Made by a program: the position numbers and the translations under genes | Shown here: piece by piece, positions 8,030 through 19,500 of the stretch | Layout of the letters: every line of letters begins with the position of its first letter | Numbering within the stretch: position 1 is the stretch's first letter | The notes under the pieces: model-generated | Databases searched by the model: none | What the model saw: the letters and a program-made list of their open reading frames with translations, nothing else | What the model was told of the DNA's origin: nothing | NCBI GenBank assembly: GCA_963575655.1 | Contig: CAUYTY010000188.1 | Span: 1 to 37,078 of the forward strand | Length of the DNA: 37,078 nt | DNA from: Gammaproteobacteria bacterium | GTDB taxonomy: Bacteria > Pseudomonadota > Gammaproteobacteria > CAIRSR01 | Direction of reading: 5' to 3'

Positions 8030-10588
8030 TTAATTTTTGGCGCTGGTCTTGGCGGCCATGATGGTTTCCATCAGATGTAGACCGGCGAAGGCATCTTTGG
8101 CGTAGTGTACGGAATTAGCGAGCGGATAAGCCGCGCGGCAATCCTGTTCCACATAGCGGCGCGTCAAAGCAGCGCCCCCTAACAATACCGGGGCGTCAAT
8201 CCCAAGACGCGCCATCTCCTCCAGATTCTCCTTCATAATCACTGTGGATTTGACGAGTAATCCCGACATACCGATGGCATCGGCACGGTGAGAGGAATAG
8301 GCCTCCAAAATTGCGTGGAGGGGTTGTTTAATCCCTAGGTTGATCACTTTGTAGCCATTGTTAGTAAGAATGATATCGACCAGGTTCTTACCGATGTCGT
8401 GAACATCGCCTTTGACCGTGGCGAGTACCAGCGTCCCTTTGGTGGAGCCTGCGATCTTTTCCATGAATCGTTCCAGATATTTCACAGCGACTTTCATGGT
8501 CTCAGCGGATTGCAACACAAAGGGCAACTGCATCTGGCCAGCCCCGAAGAGTTCCCCGACCACACGCATTCCATCTAGCAACAGGGTGTTGATAATCTCT
8601 AGGGGTGAATATTTTTCTAGGGCGCGATCCAGATCCTGTTCCAGACCTTTACGGTCGCCATCCACTATCCGCTGCTTGAGGGCGTCTTCTACGCGGGTAG
8701 AACGTACCTCCCGCGTCTCTTTAGTCCCGGCATCCTTGAATAGCCCGATGAAGTGCAGTAAGGGGTCACGACCGTCATTATGACGGTCGAAGATCAAGTC
8801 TTCGGCTGCCTCTCGCTGCTGGGGATCGATGCGATGCAGAGGCTCGATCTTAGAAACATGAATGATCGCTGAGGTCATTCCCCGCGCTACGGCATGATGC
8901 AGAAATACCGAATTGAGTACCGCCCGTGCGGCGGGTTTCAACCCGAAGGAGATATTGGATAGACCGAGAAGAATCTGGCAGTCCGGCATTTCTGCGCGGA
9001 TTGCGGAAATGGCCTCCAACGTATTGATCGCATGGCGACGGTCTTCCTCCATGCCGGTACAGATCGTAAAGGTGAGCGGATCAAAAAAGAGGTCGCTGGG
9101 TGGTAGGCCGTGGTGATGAACGGCAAAATCGTAGAGGCGATGGGCAATCTCCAATTTGCGTTCAGCCTCCTTGGCCATACCCTGTTCATCAATAGTAAGT
9201 GCGACCACGGCCGCACCAAAGCGACGCGCTAGACGAAGAATACGTGCCGCTTTCTCTTCGCCATCCTCGAAGTTGATGGAATTGATTATGGGTTTACCAC
9301 CAATGAGTTTGAGGGCCGATTTAATTACCCCAACCTCGGTGGAATCGATAACCAGGGGAGCGGTTACCTGGCTGCGGTAGCGGGTAACGACCTCTCGCAT
9401 ATCGGAGATCTCCGGTCGCCCCACGTAGGCTACACACAGGTCCAATGCGTGGGAGCCTTCTTTGATCTGTTCGCGGCCAATCGCGGTTAATGCATCCCAG
9501 TCTTCGGCGTTGAGCAATTCGCGAAATTTTTTGGAACCATTGGCATTGGAGCGTTCGCCCACGGCGAATATGGCGTTTTCCTGGCGTAGCGGGACGGCGG
9601 TGTACAGAGAGGCGACCGCTGGCGTGAGGGTAATGTTACGTACCTTGGGAGCTGGATCTGGACGCACATCGAGCATCGCCCGCAAGGCGGCGATGTGAGC
9701 GGGCGTGGTGCCGCAACATCCTCCGATGAGGTTAACTCCATCCTCGACTACAAAACGCCCCTGCCAGTAGGCCAGTTCCTGCGGGGTCAGAGGATATTCG
9801 GTATGTCCATCTACCAGCAGAGGCAGACCAGCGTTGGGCATTACCGAGATGAATCCCGGCCAATTTTCGCTCAGGCTCTTCACATGCTCGGCCATCTCGG
9901 CGGGACCGGTGGCACAGTTGATGCCGATGCCATCGACCCCCATCGCCGCAAGTGTAACCACTGCGGCGCTTAGGTCAGAACCCACCAACAGTGTGCCGGT
10001 GGTCTCGATGGTGACCTGGGCCAGGATGGCAACCTCCCCGCGGCCGCTCAAGCGCCGTGCCTCCCGACAACCATTGATGCCTGCCTTGAGGGTGAGTAGG
10101 TCTTGATGAGTCTCCAGGAGAAGGGCATCTACCCCACCATCCAATAGCCCCCGGGCCTGCTCGGTATAGGATTCTTCGAGGGCGTCATATTCGATATGCC
10201 CGAGACTTGGCAACTTTGTCCCAGGTCCCATCGACCCTAAAACATAACGAGGCTGATCTTCCGTAGAGAATTGGGAGGCAATGATTCGCGCAATCGTTGC
10301 AGCGCGATGGTTTATCTCGTAGCTGCGCTGTTCGAGGCCGAATTCGGCAAGTACGATGCGATTGGCCCCAAAGGTATTGGTCTCAACGCAGTCGGCCCCC
10401 GCCTCGAAATAGGTTCGATGGACCTCTTCAATAAAGTCTGGGCGTGTTAGCACCAAAACCTCAGAGCAGTTTTCGAGACCCATGAAATCCCCTTCGAGAT
10501 CCCAGGTTCGTGCCTGGATTAGGGTCCCCGTGCCACCGTCACAGAGCAACACACGTTGCCGTAACCGCTCAATGAATCGCTGCGTCAT
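8030..10588 (-). CDS. metH: Cobalamin-dependent methionine synthase, short form lacking the reactivation domain
   Basis: Transfers a methyl group from methyltetrahydrofolate through cobalamin to homocysteine, making methionine in the cytosol. Domains: homocysteine/zinc barrel (about 1-310; zinc cysteines C225 in GINC and C291-C292 in GGCCGTTP), pterin-binding barrel (about 335-600, starting near FAVGERSNANGSKKF), helical cap (about 610-700) and B12-binding Rossmann domain (about 710-840), with DVHDIG at 728-733 where H730 should be the cobalt ligand. The protein ends at residue 852, shortly after the B12 domain. E. coli MetH is about 1,227 residues and carries a C-terminal SAM-binding activation domain, which is absent here. 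I chose ATG 10588 because GGAGG lies about 11 nt upstream; a start at 10630 would add unrelated residues. Confidence 0.93.
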   Translation of the reverse strand: MTQRFIERLRQRVLLCDGGTGTLIQARTWDLEGDFMGLENCSEVLVLTRPDFIEEVHRTYFEAGADCVETNTFGANRIVLAEFGLEQRSYEINHRAATIARIIASQFSTEDQPRYVLGSMGPGTKLPSLGHIEYDALEESYTEQARGLLDGGVDALLLETHQDLLTLKAGINGCREARRLSGRGEVAILAQVTIETTGTLLVGSDLSAAVVTLAAMGVDGIGINCATGPAEMAEHVKSLSENWPGFISVMPNAGLPLLVDGHTEYPLTPQELAYWQGRFVVEDGVNLIGGCCGTTPAHIAALRAMLDVRPDPAPKVRNITLTPAVASLYTAVPLRQENAIFAVGERSNANGSKKFRELLNAEDWDALTAIGREQIKEGSHALDLCVAYVGRPEISDMREVVTRYRSQVTAPLVIDSTEVGVIKSALKLIGGKPIINSINFEDGEEKAARILRLARRFGAAVVALTIDEQGMAKEAERKLEIAHRLYDFAVHHHGLPPSDLFFDPLTFTICTGMEEDRRHAINTLEAISAIRAEMPDCQILLGLSNISFGLKPAARAVLNSVFLHHAVARGMTSAIIHVSKIEPLHRIDPQQREAAEDLIFDRHNDGRDPLLHFIGLFKDAGTKETREVRSTRVEDALKQRIVDGDRKGLEQDLDRALEKYSPLEIINTLLLDGMRVVGELFGAGQMQLPFVLQSAETMKVAVKYLERFMEKIAGSTKGTLVLATVKGDVHDIGKNLVDIILTNNGYKVINLGIKQPLHAILEAYSSHRADAIGMSGLLVKSTVIMKENLEEMARLGIDAPVLLGGAALTRRYVEQDCRAAYPLANSVHYAKDAFAGLHLMETIMAAKTSAKN

Positions 10589-10717
10589 AGTAAAAAATTC
10601 CTCCGAGTAAGGCCAAAACCAACCTATCAAATTTCACTGTCCCTGCGCGCCCACACTGCGCGTCCGCACGGGAGCAATGAATAAGTGAACGGGTGTCGCG
10701 GGTTAAATAGATGGCTT

Positions 10718-11512
10718 TTATCTGGTAGACGTTGCCGAAGGTTGGTATGCCCGCCACAATAATCCGAGCCCCATTAGTGTCATTGGTAGAGAGAGCAATT
10801 GTCCCATGGTCAGCCAATCCCAGGCGAGGTAACCAATTTGTGGATCAGGTTGACGCGCAAACTCTACGAGAAAACGGAAGATACCATACCAAACCAGAAA
10901 CATACCAGAAACGGCCATGGTCGGGCGGGTTTTTTTGGAATATATCCAAAGAATGAGAAATAGCGCTATCCCTTCGAGCCCTGCCTCGTAGAGTTGAGAG
11001 GGGTGACGCGGGAGAAATCCTCCGTAGGGAAAAACCATTCCCCACGCCACATCGGTAGGTTTGCCGAAGAGCTCACCATTAATAAAGTTTCCGATACGTC
11101 CGGCCCCCAGACCAATGGGTACTAGTGGCGCGATAAAATCCATCAGGTTGAAGAAGCCGATCTGATATTTGCGTTGGTAAAACCAAAGAGACAATAGAAC
11201 ACCCAATAAGCCGCCATGAAAAGACATTCCTCCTCGCCAGACCTGGATCATGGTGGCAGGATTGGCCAGATAATTGGGTAGATCGTAGAACAAGATATAA
11301 CCCAAACGTCCGCCTAATACCACGCCCAGGGCTCCCCAAAAGATCACATCAGAGACCTGCTCCTGACTCAGAGGAATCTTGGAGTGGGGGGCACGTTGGT
11401 GTCCCAACCACCAAGCAGTCCCAAATCCTATGATATACATCAGCCCATACCAATGGACATTGAGCGGGCCAAGCTGGAGGGCAACGGGATTAATGGCGGG
11501 GTAGGTCAACAT
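10718..11512 (-). CDS. lgt: Prolipoprotein diacylglyceryl transferase
   Basis: Inner-membrane enzyme that moves diacylglycerol from phosphatidylglycerol to the lipobox cysteine of prelipoproteins, the first step of lipoprotein maturation. The 264-residue protein has about seven membrane helices. Conserved features include the HWYGLMY N-terminal helix, HGGLLG (H99-G104, matching the essential His region) and the family signature [15 protein letters not shown] with R139, followed by RHPSQLYEA. The C-terminal helix reaches residue ~258. Start ATG 11512 is at the expected position, though the upstream ribosome site is weak. It lies 129 bases upstream of metH on the same strand; a shared transcript is possible. 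Confidence 0.95.
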   Translation of the reverse strand: MLTYPAINPVALQLGPLNVHWYGLMYIIGFGTAWWLGHQRAPHSKIPLSQEQVSDVIFWGALGVVLGGRLGYILFYDLPNYLANPATMIQVWRGGMSFHGGLLGVLLSLWFYQRKYQIGFFNLMDFIAPLVPIGLGAGRIGNFINGELFGKPTDVAWGMVFPYGGFLPRHPSQLYEAGLEGIALFLILWIYSKKTRPTMAVSGMFLVWYGIFRFLVEFARQPDPQIGYLAWDWLTMGQLLSLPMTLMGLGLLWRAYQPSATSTR

Positions 11513-11599
11513 GATTTTTAATGGTTAGCCAAGGCGCGGTATCGCGCAGGGTGGAGTGATATTCGGGGAGTAATCCAAGTTGCTGCCGAGTAAGTCGTT

Positions 11600-11742
11600 A
11601 GCTCGTCATTCTGGTCTACCGGTAGACCAAGAACGACCGTTGATTTGGGCGGATCGATGAAGTCCTACCCCAGGGGGTACTGACCAAGGACGGTAACATA
11701 CCACTGTGTCCGCCCATGGTCGAAGTGACCGTGCTGGCGGTG
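11600..11742 (-). pseudogene. Degenerate FHA-domain fragment
   Basis: Bases 11635-11742 align with 14655-14763, inside the intact FHA gene, at clearly above-chance identity and with only one indel over 108-109 bases. On the minus strand the fragment starts HRQHGHFDHGRTQWYV, where the intact gene has HRHHCRFDHERTQWYV. It then meets an in-frame TAG after about 25 codons, and the one-base deletion shifts the frame. Weaker similarity continues down to about 11600. The zinc-ribbon N-terminus is missing. It is a decayed second copy or paralogue remnant. Confidence 0.7.
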
Positions 11743-11870
11743 TGAGGAGTGAATATATCATACCATTGGCGTGTATATTCTGCAACTTATCGTATTACAA
11801 GGTGATTTCCGGAAATCTCCAGGGTTCCCAGGTAAAACACGTCAGATTGCTCGGGATAGCCGCAGTATTT

Positions 11871-12038
11871 AACCCAAGTTACTACCTAGCGCGCTTTTCT
11901 CCCCTCTCCCTCCGGGAGAGGGGCCGGGGGTGAGGGCGTGATGCTGACGAATCAACAAATTCCCGCCCTCACCCCAACCCCTCTCCCGGGGGGAGAGGGG
12001 CTTTTTCGTTTCTCACCGCATAGGTAGCAACTTGGGTT
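11871..12038. mobile_element. Family A palindromic (MITE-like) element, copy 1
   Basis: A 168-bp non-coding element bounded by AACCCAAGTTACTACCTA (11871-11888) and TAGGTAGCAACTTGGGTT (12021-12038), inverted repeats matching at 17 of 18 positions. ATTT directly flanks both ends, a possible target duplication. Inside are two perfect 10-bp hairpins of CCCCTCTCCC/GGGAGAGGGG (11901-11923 and 11978-12000), and GGGGTGAGGGCG pairs with CGCCCTCACCCC across the centre, so the whole element can fold on itself. The second hairpin is followed by CTTTTT and could terminate rightward transcription. Confidence 0.8.
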
Positions 12039-12111
12039 ATTTATGGGACTCGATGTTCAAGTTTTTCCGTGCCGGATAACCAAGAATGAAAAACCCCTCT
12101 GCGAATAGTAG

Positions 12112-12709
12112 GCGCGACCATGTTCAACCGCCCCTCTGTCGTTCATAGAAAATCACCCGGCGGTAGTGGCTATCGACGAGATCGATAAGGTCCCACGCGA
12201 TTTTCCTAACGACCTGCTTCACGAATTGGACCAAATGAACTTTCGGGTGATCGAGACTGGCGAGGTAATACGCCCCGAGCGTCGGGTGAGTCCCATTCTC
12301 TTCATTACCTCCAACAGCGAGCGCCGCCTGCCGGAACCTTTTCTACGTCGCTGTGTCTACCATCACATCGAATTCGATGATGCTATCGTTCTTAAGGCGG
12401 TAGAGAAATGCAAGGATCAATATCACACCCTGAGAAAAGGTCTCCTCGAACTCGCCATTCGCTGTTTTCTCGCACTCCGCGACCGCAATCTGCGCAAACT
12501 CCCCGCTACTGGCGAATTGCTGGTCTGGTTACGAGTTATCACCTTGGCAGTGCAAAGCGAAAAACGTGTGGAGATCGAAAAGAATCTGAAAGATGATAAC
12601 CTTGGGCGGCTGCCCTATTTGGGCGTATTGTTGAAGGACCACTAAGGATCTGTTGGAGGTGCAGGAAAAATTAGGATCTTTGAGAGCTTACGTAGCTCAC
12701 TACCAGTGA
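12112..12709 (+). pseudogene. Truncated, frameshifted MoxR-like AAA+ ATPase remnant
   Basis: Reading opens at 12112. Homology begins just before the Walker B motif (VVAIDEIDK, about 12163-12189) and continues through sensor 1 (ITSNSERRLP) and the arginine-finger region (FLRRCVYH) into the helical lid (PATGELLVWLRVI). The Walker A/P-loop half is gone, so nucleotide binding is impossible. At 12643 a TAA stops the frame after LLKDH; dropping the T at 12643 would continue as KDLLEVQEKLGSLRAYVAHYQ to TGA 12707-12709, which fits a natural C-terminus. There are thus two lesions, a 5' deletion and a +1 frameshift. A GTG at 12166 would give a 159-residue product, but function is unlikely. A palindromic element sits just upstream. 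Confidence 0.8.
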
Positions 12710-12800
12710 ATTATCCAGAATAATCCATTGGTGTGGGGTTACGCAAAATGTAAAGAAGGGGTAAAGAGATATTCATCCTCAAAATACATGTTATAATGTC

Positions 12801-12829
12801 TTTACATTCAATATGCTAATTGATATAAT
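12801..12829 (+). promoter_or_regulatory. Near-consensus sigma-70 promoter of the chemoreceptor gene
   Basis: The -35 is TTTACA (12801-12806) and the -10 is TATAAT (12824-12829), separated by exactly 17 bases. A second TATAAT lies at 12792-12797. Transcription would begin near 12836, leaving a leader of about 22 nt that contains GAGAGG just before the start codon. Confidence 0.75.
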
Positions 12830-12857
12830 GTCCAATACTTTTCGATGAGAGGACGAT

Positions 12858-14486
12858 ATGCATTCTTTGGATCACTTGCCCATCCGAGTTCGTTTGCTGA
12901 TTCTGATTGTCATTGGTGTGATTTTGCTTCTGGGAACAGGATTATTTGCAAGCTGGGGCTTTAAACAAAACGCTGCTGCTCTTAATGTATATGACCAGCG
13001 ATTACAAACCATTAATCTCCTGCAGAAAGTGCGAGTGTTACAGCTTCAGATTCGGCATGAGATCAATATGGCGCGACTGGCTCAAGACCCCTTCGTGGCC
13101 GATGAGCGTTTTCAGATTGTCGACAAATTGGTTTTTGAAATCAATACGATGTTTGAAGGATTGACCCGGATTGATTTGAGCGAGGCCACGAAAAGCGCGA
13201 TCGCAGATTATTTCAAGGCCCGCAAGGACTACGGTCTAATCGGTGTCGATCGAATGCGCAGTTTGTTTGTCGCTGAAAATTATGAGGAAGTAGATCGTAT
13301 TAATCGGGGGGAGGGTGCCCAGGCCTTTACCAAAGTACAGGAGGCAACGGAAAAGCTTGTTCAGGGACTCACCCAAGAAGCCAAAACATTCCGCGTCAAA
13401 GCTGAGGAGAAGACCAGACTACTCAATACGGTTTCAAAATTGAGTGTGATAGTCGGTTTAGTCATTGTCGCTATTCTTGGCCTTGCCATTCGTTCCTCGA
13501 TTGTGCGTGGTGTCGCTCAATTGGAAAAAGCCACTACGAGGCTGGCGGAGGGTGACTTATCAACCCGTATCGAGATCAGCGGTCGCGATGAATTTACCCA
13601 AATTGGCACGGCCTTCAATCAGATGGTGGGTACTTTCGAGCAATTGATCGCCGAGATTAATAGCTCAGCGGATAATGTTGGTCAAAGCGTGGAGGTTAGC
13701 GTACGGCACAGCATTAGCGTTAGCGCCATTTCGGTACGCCAAGAGGAACTCGCCCGCAATGCACGAGAAGTTGCTAACAATCTAGCACGGAGTATGGCCG
13801 AGGTGGGCGGGCGTTTGACTAGCATGGTAAAGGCTGCGGATCGTGCCGAGGAGTTAACTCAATCGGGCCATCGCGTCATCAGCGCTACCCGAGGTGGGAT
13901 TGAGGCGGTTTCCCAGTCAGTCACCCACATATCCGACATTATCGGTTCCCTAGAGGCGAGTTCGGAACAAATCGGGCGTGTTGTGGCGGTCATCCGGGGC
14001 ATTGCTGATCAAACCAACCTACTCGCCCTCAATGCGGCCATTGAAGCGGCCCGCGCCGGCGAACAGGGACGCGGTTTTTCCGTGGTGGCCGAGGAAGTAC
14101 GCCGATTGGCCGAACGCACCACCCAGGCCACCCGCGAGATAGCAGATACGATTAACATTATCCTTACTCAGACCAAAAATGCCGTTGTCTCGATGAATAA
14201 TGCGCAACAGCGCGTGGCCGAGGGTTTGGAAAATGCGCGCCAAGGCGATCAAGTCATCACGGATATCAACAGTGACGTATCCGCTTTGGGTGATCAGATC
14301 CACTCGATTCAAGCTATCAGTGTTACCCAAAACACTGCCAATCGAAATGCCGCGCATCATATCGAGGAGATCTATTCTACGGCGGAGGAAAATCGAACGA
14401 CCGCAGAAAAATCAGTCCATACGGCTCAAGCGCTGTCTGATCTATCGATGCGATTGAAAGCCGCAATTCAGTGTTTCCAAACCTAA
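12858..14486 (+). CDS. Methyl-accepting chemotaxis protein
   Basis: Inner-membrane chemoreceptor that senses a periplasmic or membrane signal and controls a CheA kinase. The 542-residue layout is membrane helix 1 (about 12-34), a four-helix-bundle-type periplasmic domain (about 35-190), helix 2 (about 194-214), HAMP (about 215-267) and the long cytoplasmic coiled coil. The conserved hairpin tip [20 protein letters not shown] lies at about 381-400. The C-terminus (AIQCFQT) lacks the NWETF-type CheR-docking pentapeptide. Start ATG 12858 follows GAGAGG by 5 nt and a strong sigma-70 promoter. Its ligand is unknown. No cheA/cheW is nearby; the cheR-cheB operon at 27141-28598 encodes possible adaptation enzymes. 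A strong terminator follows. Confidence 0.95.
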   Translation: MHSLDHLPIRVRLLILIVIGVILLLGTGLFASWGFKQNAAALNVYDQRLQTINLLQKVRVLQLQIRHEINMARLAQDPFVADERFQIVDKLVFEINTMFEGLTRIDLSEATKSAIADYFKARKDYGLIGVDRMRSLFVAENYEEVDRINRGEGAQAFTKVQEATEKLVQGLTQEAKTFRVKAEEKTRLLNTVSKLSVIVGLVIVAILGLAIRSSIVRGVAQLEKATTRLAEGDLSTRIEISGRDEFTQIGTAFNQMVGTFEQLIAEINSSADNVGQSVEVSVRHSISVSAISVRQEELARNAREVANNLARSMAEVGGRLTSMVKAADRAEELTQSGHRVISATRGGIEAVSQSVTHISDIIGSLEASSEQIGRVVAVIRGIADQTNLLALNAAIEAARAGEQGRGFSVVAEEVRRLAERTTQATREIADTINIILTQTKNAVVSMNNAQQRVAEGLENARQGDQVITDINSDVSALGDQIHSIQAISVTQNTANRNAAHHIEEIYSTAEENRTTAEKSVHTAQALSDLSMRLKAAIQCFQT

Positions 14487-14507
14487 CATAACGGAATGAC
14501 AACGAAC

Positions 14508-14547
14508 GGGGTTAGGTCTTTCCTTTTACCACGGCAAAAGGAAAGAC

Positions 14548-14555
<8 letters not shown>
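14508..14555. terminator. Bidirectional intrinsic terminator
   Basis: A 20-bp stem (14508-14527 with 14536-14555, one G-T wobble) has an 8-base loop. The A/T-rich inner half and G/C-rich outer half make it a strong hairpin between the converging chemoreceptor and FHA genes; it includes the FHA stop codon. Only a short T-run follows rightward. Confidence 0.75.
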
Positions 14556-16481
<1,926 letters not shown>

Positions 16482-16588
16482 CTAAATCCCCGCTGACTTC
16501 CCATGGATAAATCTAGACCTGCGAGGTTGTTGCGGGTGAAATACCCCGGAACAATACCCAAGGACAGATCTAGTGCTGGAGCCCCTTT

Positions 16589-19500
16589 ATGGCTGCCGAG
16601 AAGAATCTGTTGAACCCATCGAGACCGTCCTCAGTGAAGATCCCAACCGCAACCAGTGGGCCTGATATCGGTGACGCTGGTCTCTGTCGGCAGCACAGTG
16701 AAAAACTTCTGGGGCTTATCGCAGATACCTTGCCGGTGGCCATCTCATATGTGGACACCATCCCCCCCGGCGGATGGAACGCGGCAGCGGAATACCACCA
16801 GCGCCTCTGGCTCGCCCCCGACGCCGCTCAGGTCGGGACCTGGGAGTGGTTCCTCGAAACCAATCAATATTACTGGTCGGAGGAGATCTGGCCCCTCTAC
16901 GGACGGATGCCCCATAGCTGCCTGCCTTCCTATGATGGCTGGCTACAAGCAGTCTGCCCACTCGATCGCGAACGGGTGGCCGCAGCATTCTCGGCAGCTA
17001 CGGCGCAAGGTATTGAATTCAAGGTGGAATGGCGTGTCAATCCGGTAGCCGGGGCCTCGCTACGTTGGTTGATGGCGCATGGTCGGCCGGTTCGGGAGGT
17101 GGATGGTCGGATTACGAGTTACGTGGGCATTGTGTTCGATGTCACCGAGCGTAAGCGTGCTCGGCAGGCCCTGATGGAGAGCGAGGAACGCTACCGGCGA
17201 ATTGTCGCTACGGTACCAGGGATACTCTACGACTACATCCTGTATCCAGACGGGAGTAATCGTTTTCTGTACGTGGGGCCGCGACTGCACGAGATCCTTG
17301 AACTAGACGAGGCGGCACTGCTGGCCGATAGCCGCCTGTTCTGGGATATGGTCCACCCTGACGATGTGGCGTCGCTGCGTGCGGAGGACGTGGCCGCGCA
17401 TCGTGAAGGACGTTTGTTCAGTGCCGAGTGTCGCGTTATCACCCCTTCGCGTCAGCTGAAATGGATCCACCTCACCGCGAAGCCATGCCCAGGGTCGATA
17501 CCCACTCCAGGGGAGTGTATATTGCTTGACGATAGCCTCCCTTCGGCGGCAGTGAAACCAGGAGAGCCCGAACCCGCCATCTGGAGCGGGATCATCCTGG
17601 ACATTACGGCCCGCAAAGAAGCCGAGCAGGCCGTAAATGAGAGTGAGCACACCTACCGTTCGTTGTTCAAAAATCTACTCAATGGTGTTGCCTACTGTCG
17701 GATGCTCTACCGTAACGACCTACCGGAGGATTTCATCTATCTGGCGGTCAACGAGGCCTTCGTGGCCCAGACCGGGCTTCAAGACGTGGTGGGGAAACGG
17801 GTCTCCGAGGTAATTCCCGGTATTCGTGAGCAGGACCTCGAGCTATTTGAGATCCTTAGTCGCGTTGTGCTATCCGGTCGGCCGGAGTGTTTCGAGATCT
17901 ACGTTACCTCCCTACAACAGTGGATCTCGGCAACGGTATACAGCCCAGCGGCGACGCATTTTGTGTTGGTGTTCGACGTAATTACCGAGCGTAAGCAGAC
18001 GGAGGCCCGCCTACGTAAACTCTCGCTGGCGGTGGAGCAGAGTCCGAATAGTATCGTCATTACGAATACCGCTGCTGAAATTGAATATGTAAACGAATCA
18101 TTCACGCGTATCACCGGCTATACCCTCGATGAGGTGAGAGGTAAGAATCCGCGTATCCTGCAATCGGGGCAGACCCCGCCAGAACGTTATGAATTACTCT
18201 GGGATACCCTGACCCAAGGTCGCTCGTGGCAGGGTGAATTTGTCAATCAGCGCAAGAACGGGGAATTATTCGTTGAATACGAGATCTTTACCCCAATTCG
18301 GCAACCTGACGGTCGCGTTACCCACTATCTCGCCATCAAGGAGGATATTACTGAGAAGCAACGCCTCAATCAAGAACTTAATCAACACCGCCACCGTCTG
18401 GAGGAGTTGGTCAAGAAGCGTACCCAGCAATTGCAGGAGGCCAATCGTATCCTTGAAAAGACCTCGGCCGAGGTTGCCGACCTCTACAACAATGCCCCTT
18501 GCGGTTACCACTCGCTAGACGCCCAAGGCCGTTACGTTGCGGTCAACGATACGGAATTGGCAATGCTCGGCTATACCCGCGAGGAGTTGATTGGTAAGAA
18601 AAATATTCGCGATCTAATTTCTGTTGATTCCCAAGAACGGTTTTCTGCTAATTTCCAGACGCTTCTCAAAAATGGGCGAATCCGCGACGCGGAATATAAT
18701 CTAGTGTGTAAAAGTGGTGCATTGCTGCCTGTGGTCATCAATGCCGATACGGTTTGTGATGCCCAGGGTAATTTCCTTTATAGCCGTTCGACCCTGTTTG
18801 ACGATACCGATCGTAAACGCCGCGAGCAGCAGATCGTCTTACTAAATCGCCATTATTGGGCGGAATTAGCACGTCGCGCCGAAGAGGCGGAGGCCGCTAC
18901 TCGGGCCAAAAGCGCATTCCTGGCGAATATGAGCCACGAGATCCGTACCCCCATGAATGCGATCTTGGGGCTGACCCATCTGCTCCAACGCGGAATGAGC
19001 AATCCCAGTCATCTGGATAAACTCGATAAGATCTCTAGCTCCGCCCATCATCTATTATCGATTATCAACGGAATTTTGGACCTCTCAAAGATCGAGGCAG
19101 GTCGTTTCCAATTAGAGGTTACCGATTTCTCCGTCGATGAGATGTTGGCCAAGATCGTCGCCATGATTGGACCACGGGCACGCAGCAAAGGATTGACTCT
19201 CACCATTGACAAAGGGGGGCTACCCGCTTGGCTATACGGTGACCCGACTCGATTATCCCAAGTCCTGCTCAATTATCTGGACAATGCCGTAAAGTTTACC
19301 GAGCGCGGTGAGATTAGCTTATGCGCACGGATATTGGAGGTATTGGAAAACGAACTATGGGTACAATTTGAGGTTCAGGATACCGGTATTGGGATTGAGT
19401 CTGAGCAATGCTCACGACTCTTCTCTGCCTTTGAGCAGGCAGATAGTTCTATTACGCGGCGCTATGGCGGTACTGGATTAGGGTTGGCTATCAATCGACG

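Larger units (their letters stand above)
11513..12144. other. Gene-poor decay zone upstream of lgt
   Basis: About 630 bases without an intact gene. In order it holds a partial family A repeat end (11572-11589), a degenerate FHA-coding fragment (about 11600-11742), an 18-bp perfect dyad TGGTCTACCGGTAGACCA (11612-11629) inside that fragment, about 125 bases with nothing recognised, and a complete palindromic element (11871-12038). The promoter of lgt should lie at the left end but no clear one is seen. Confidence 0.6.

Noticed and set aside
10589-10717. Cobalamin or SAM riboswitch upstream of metH
   Set aside because: The 129-base gap is short and I could not find conserved riboswitch core sequences.
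11612-11629. Perfect 18-bp dyad as an operator
   Set aside because: It falls within the decayed FHA homology, where the dyad is more likely chance drift; no nearby promoter was found.
11978-12006. Stand-alone rho-independent terminator
   Set aside because: The hairpin plus CTTTTT is part of a family A element, and no intact plus-strand gene ends upstream.
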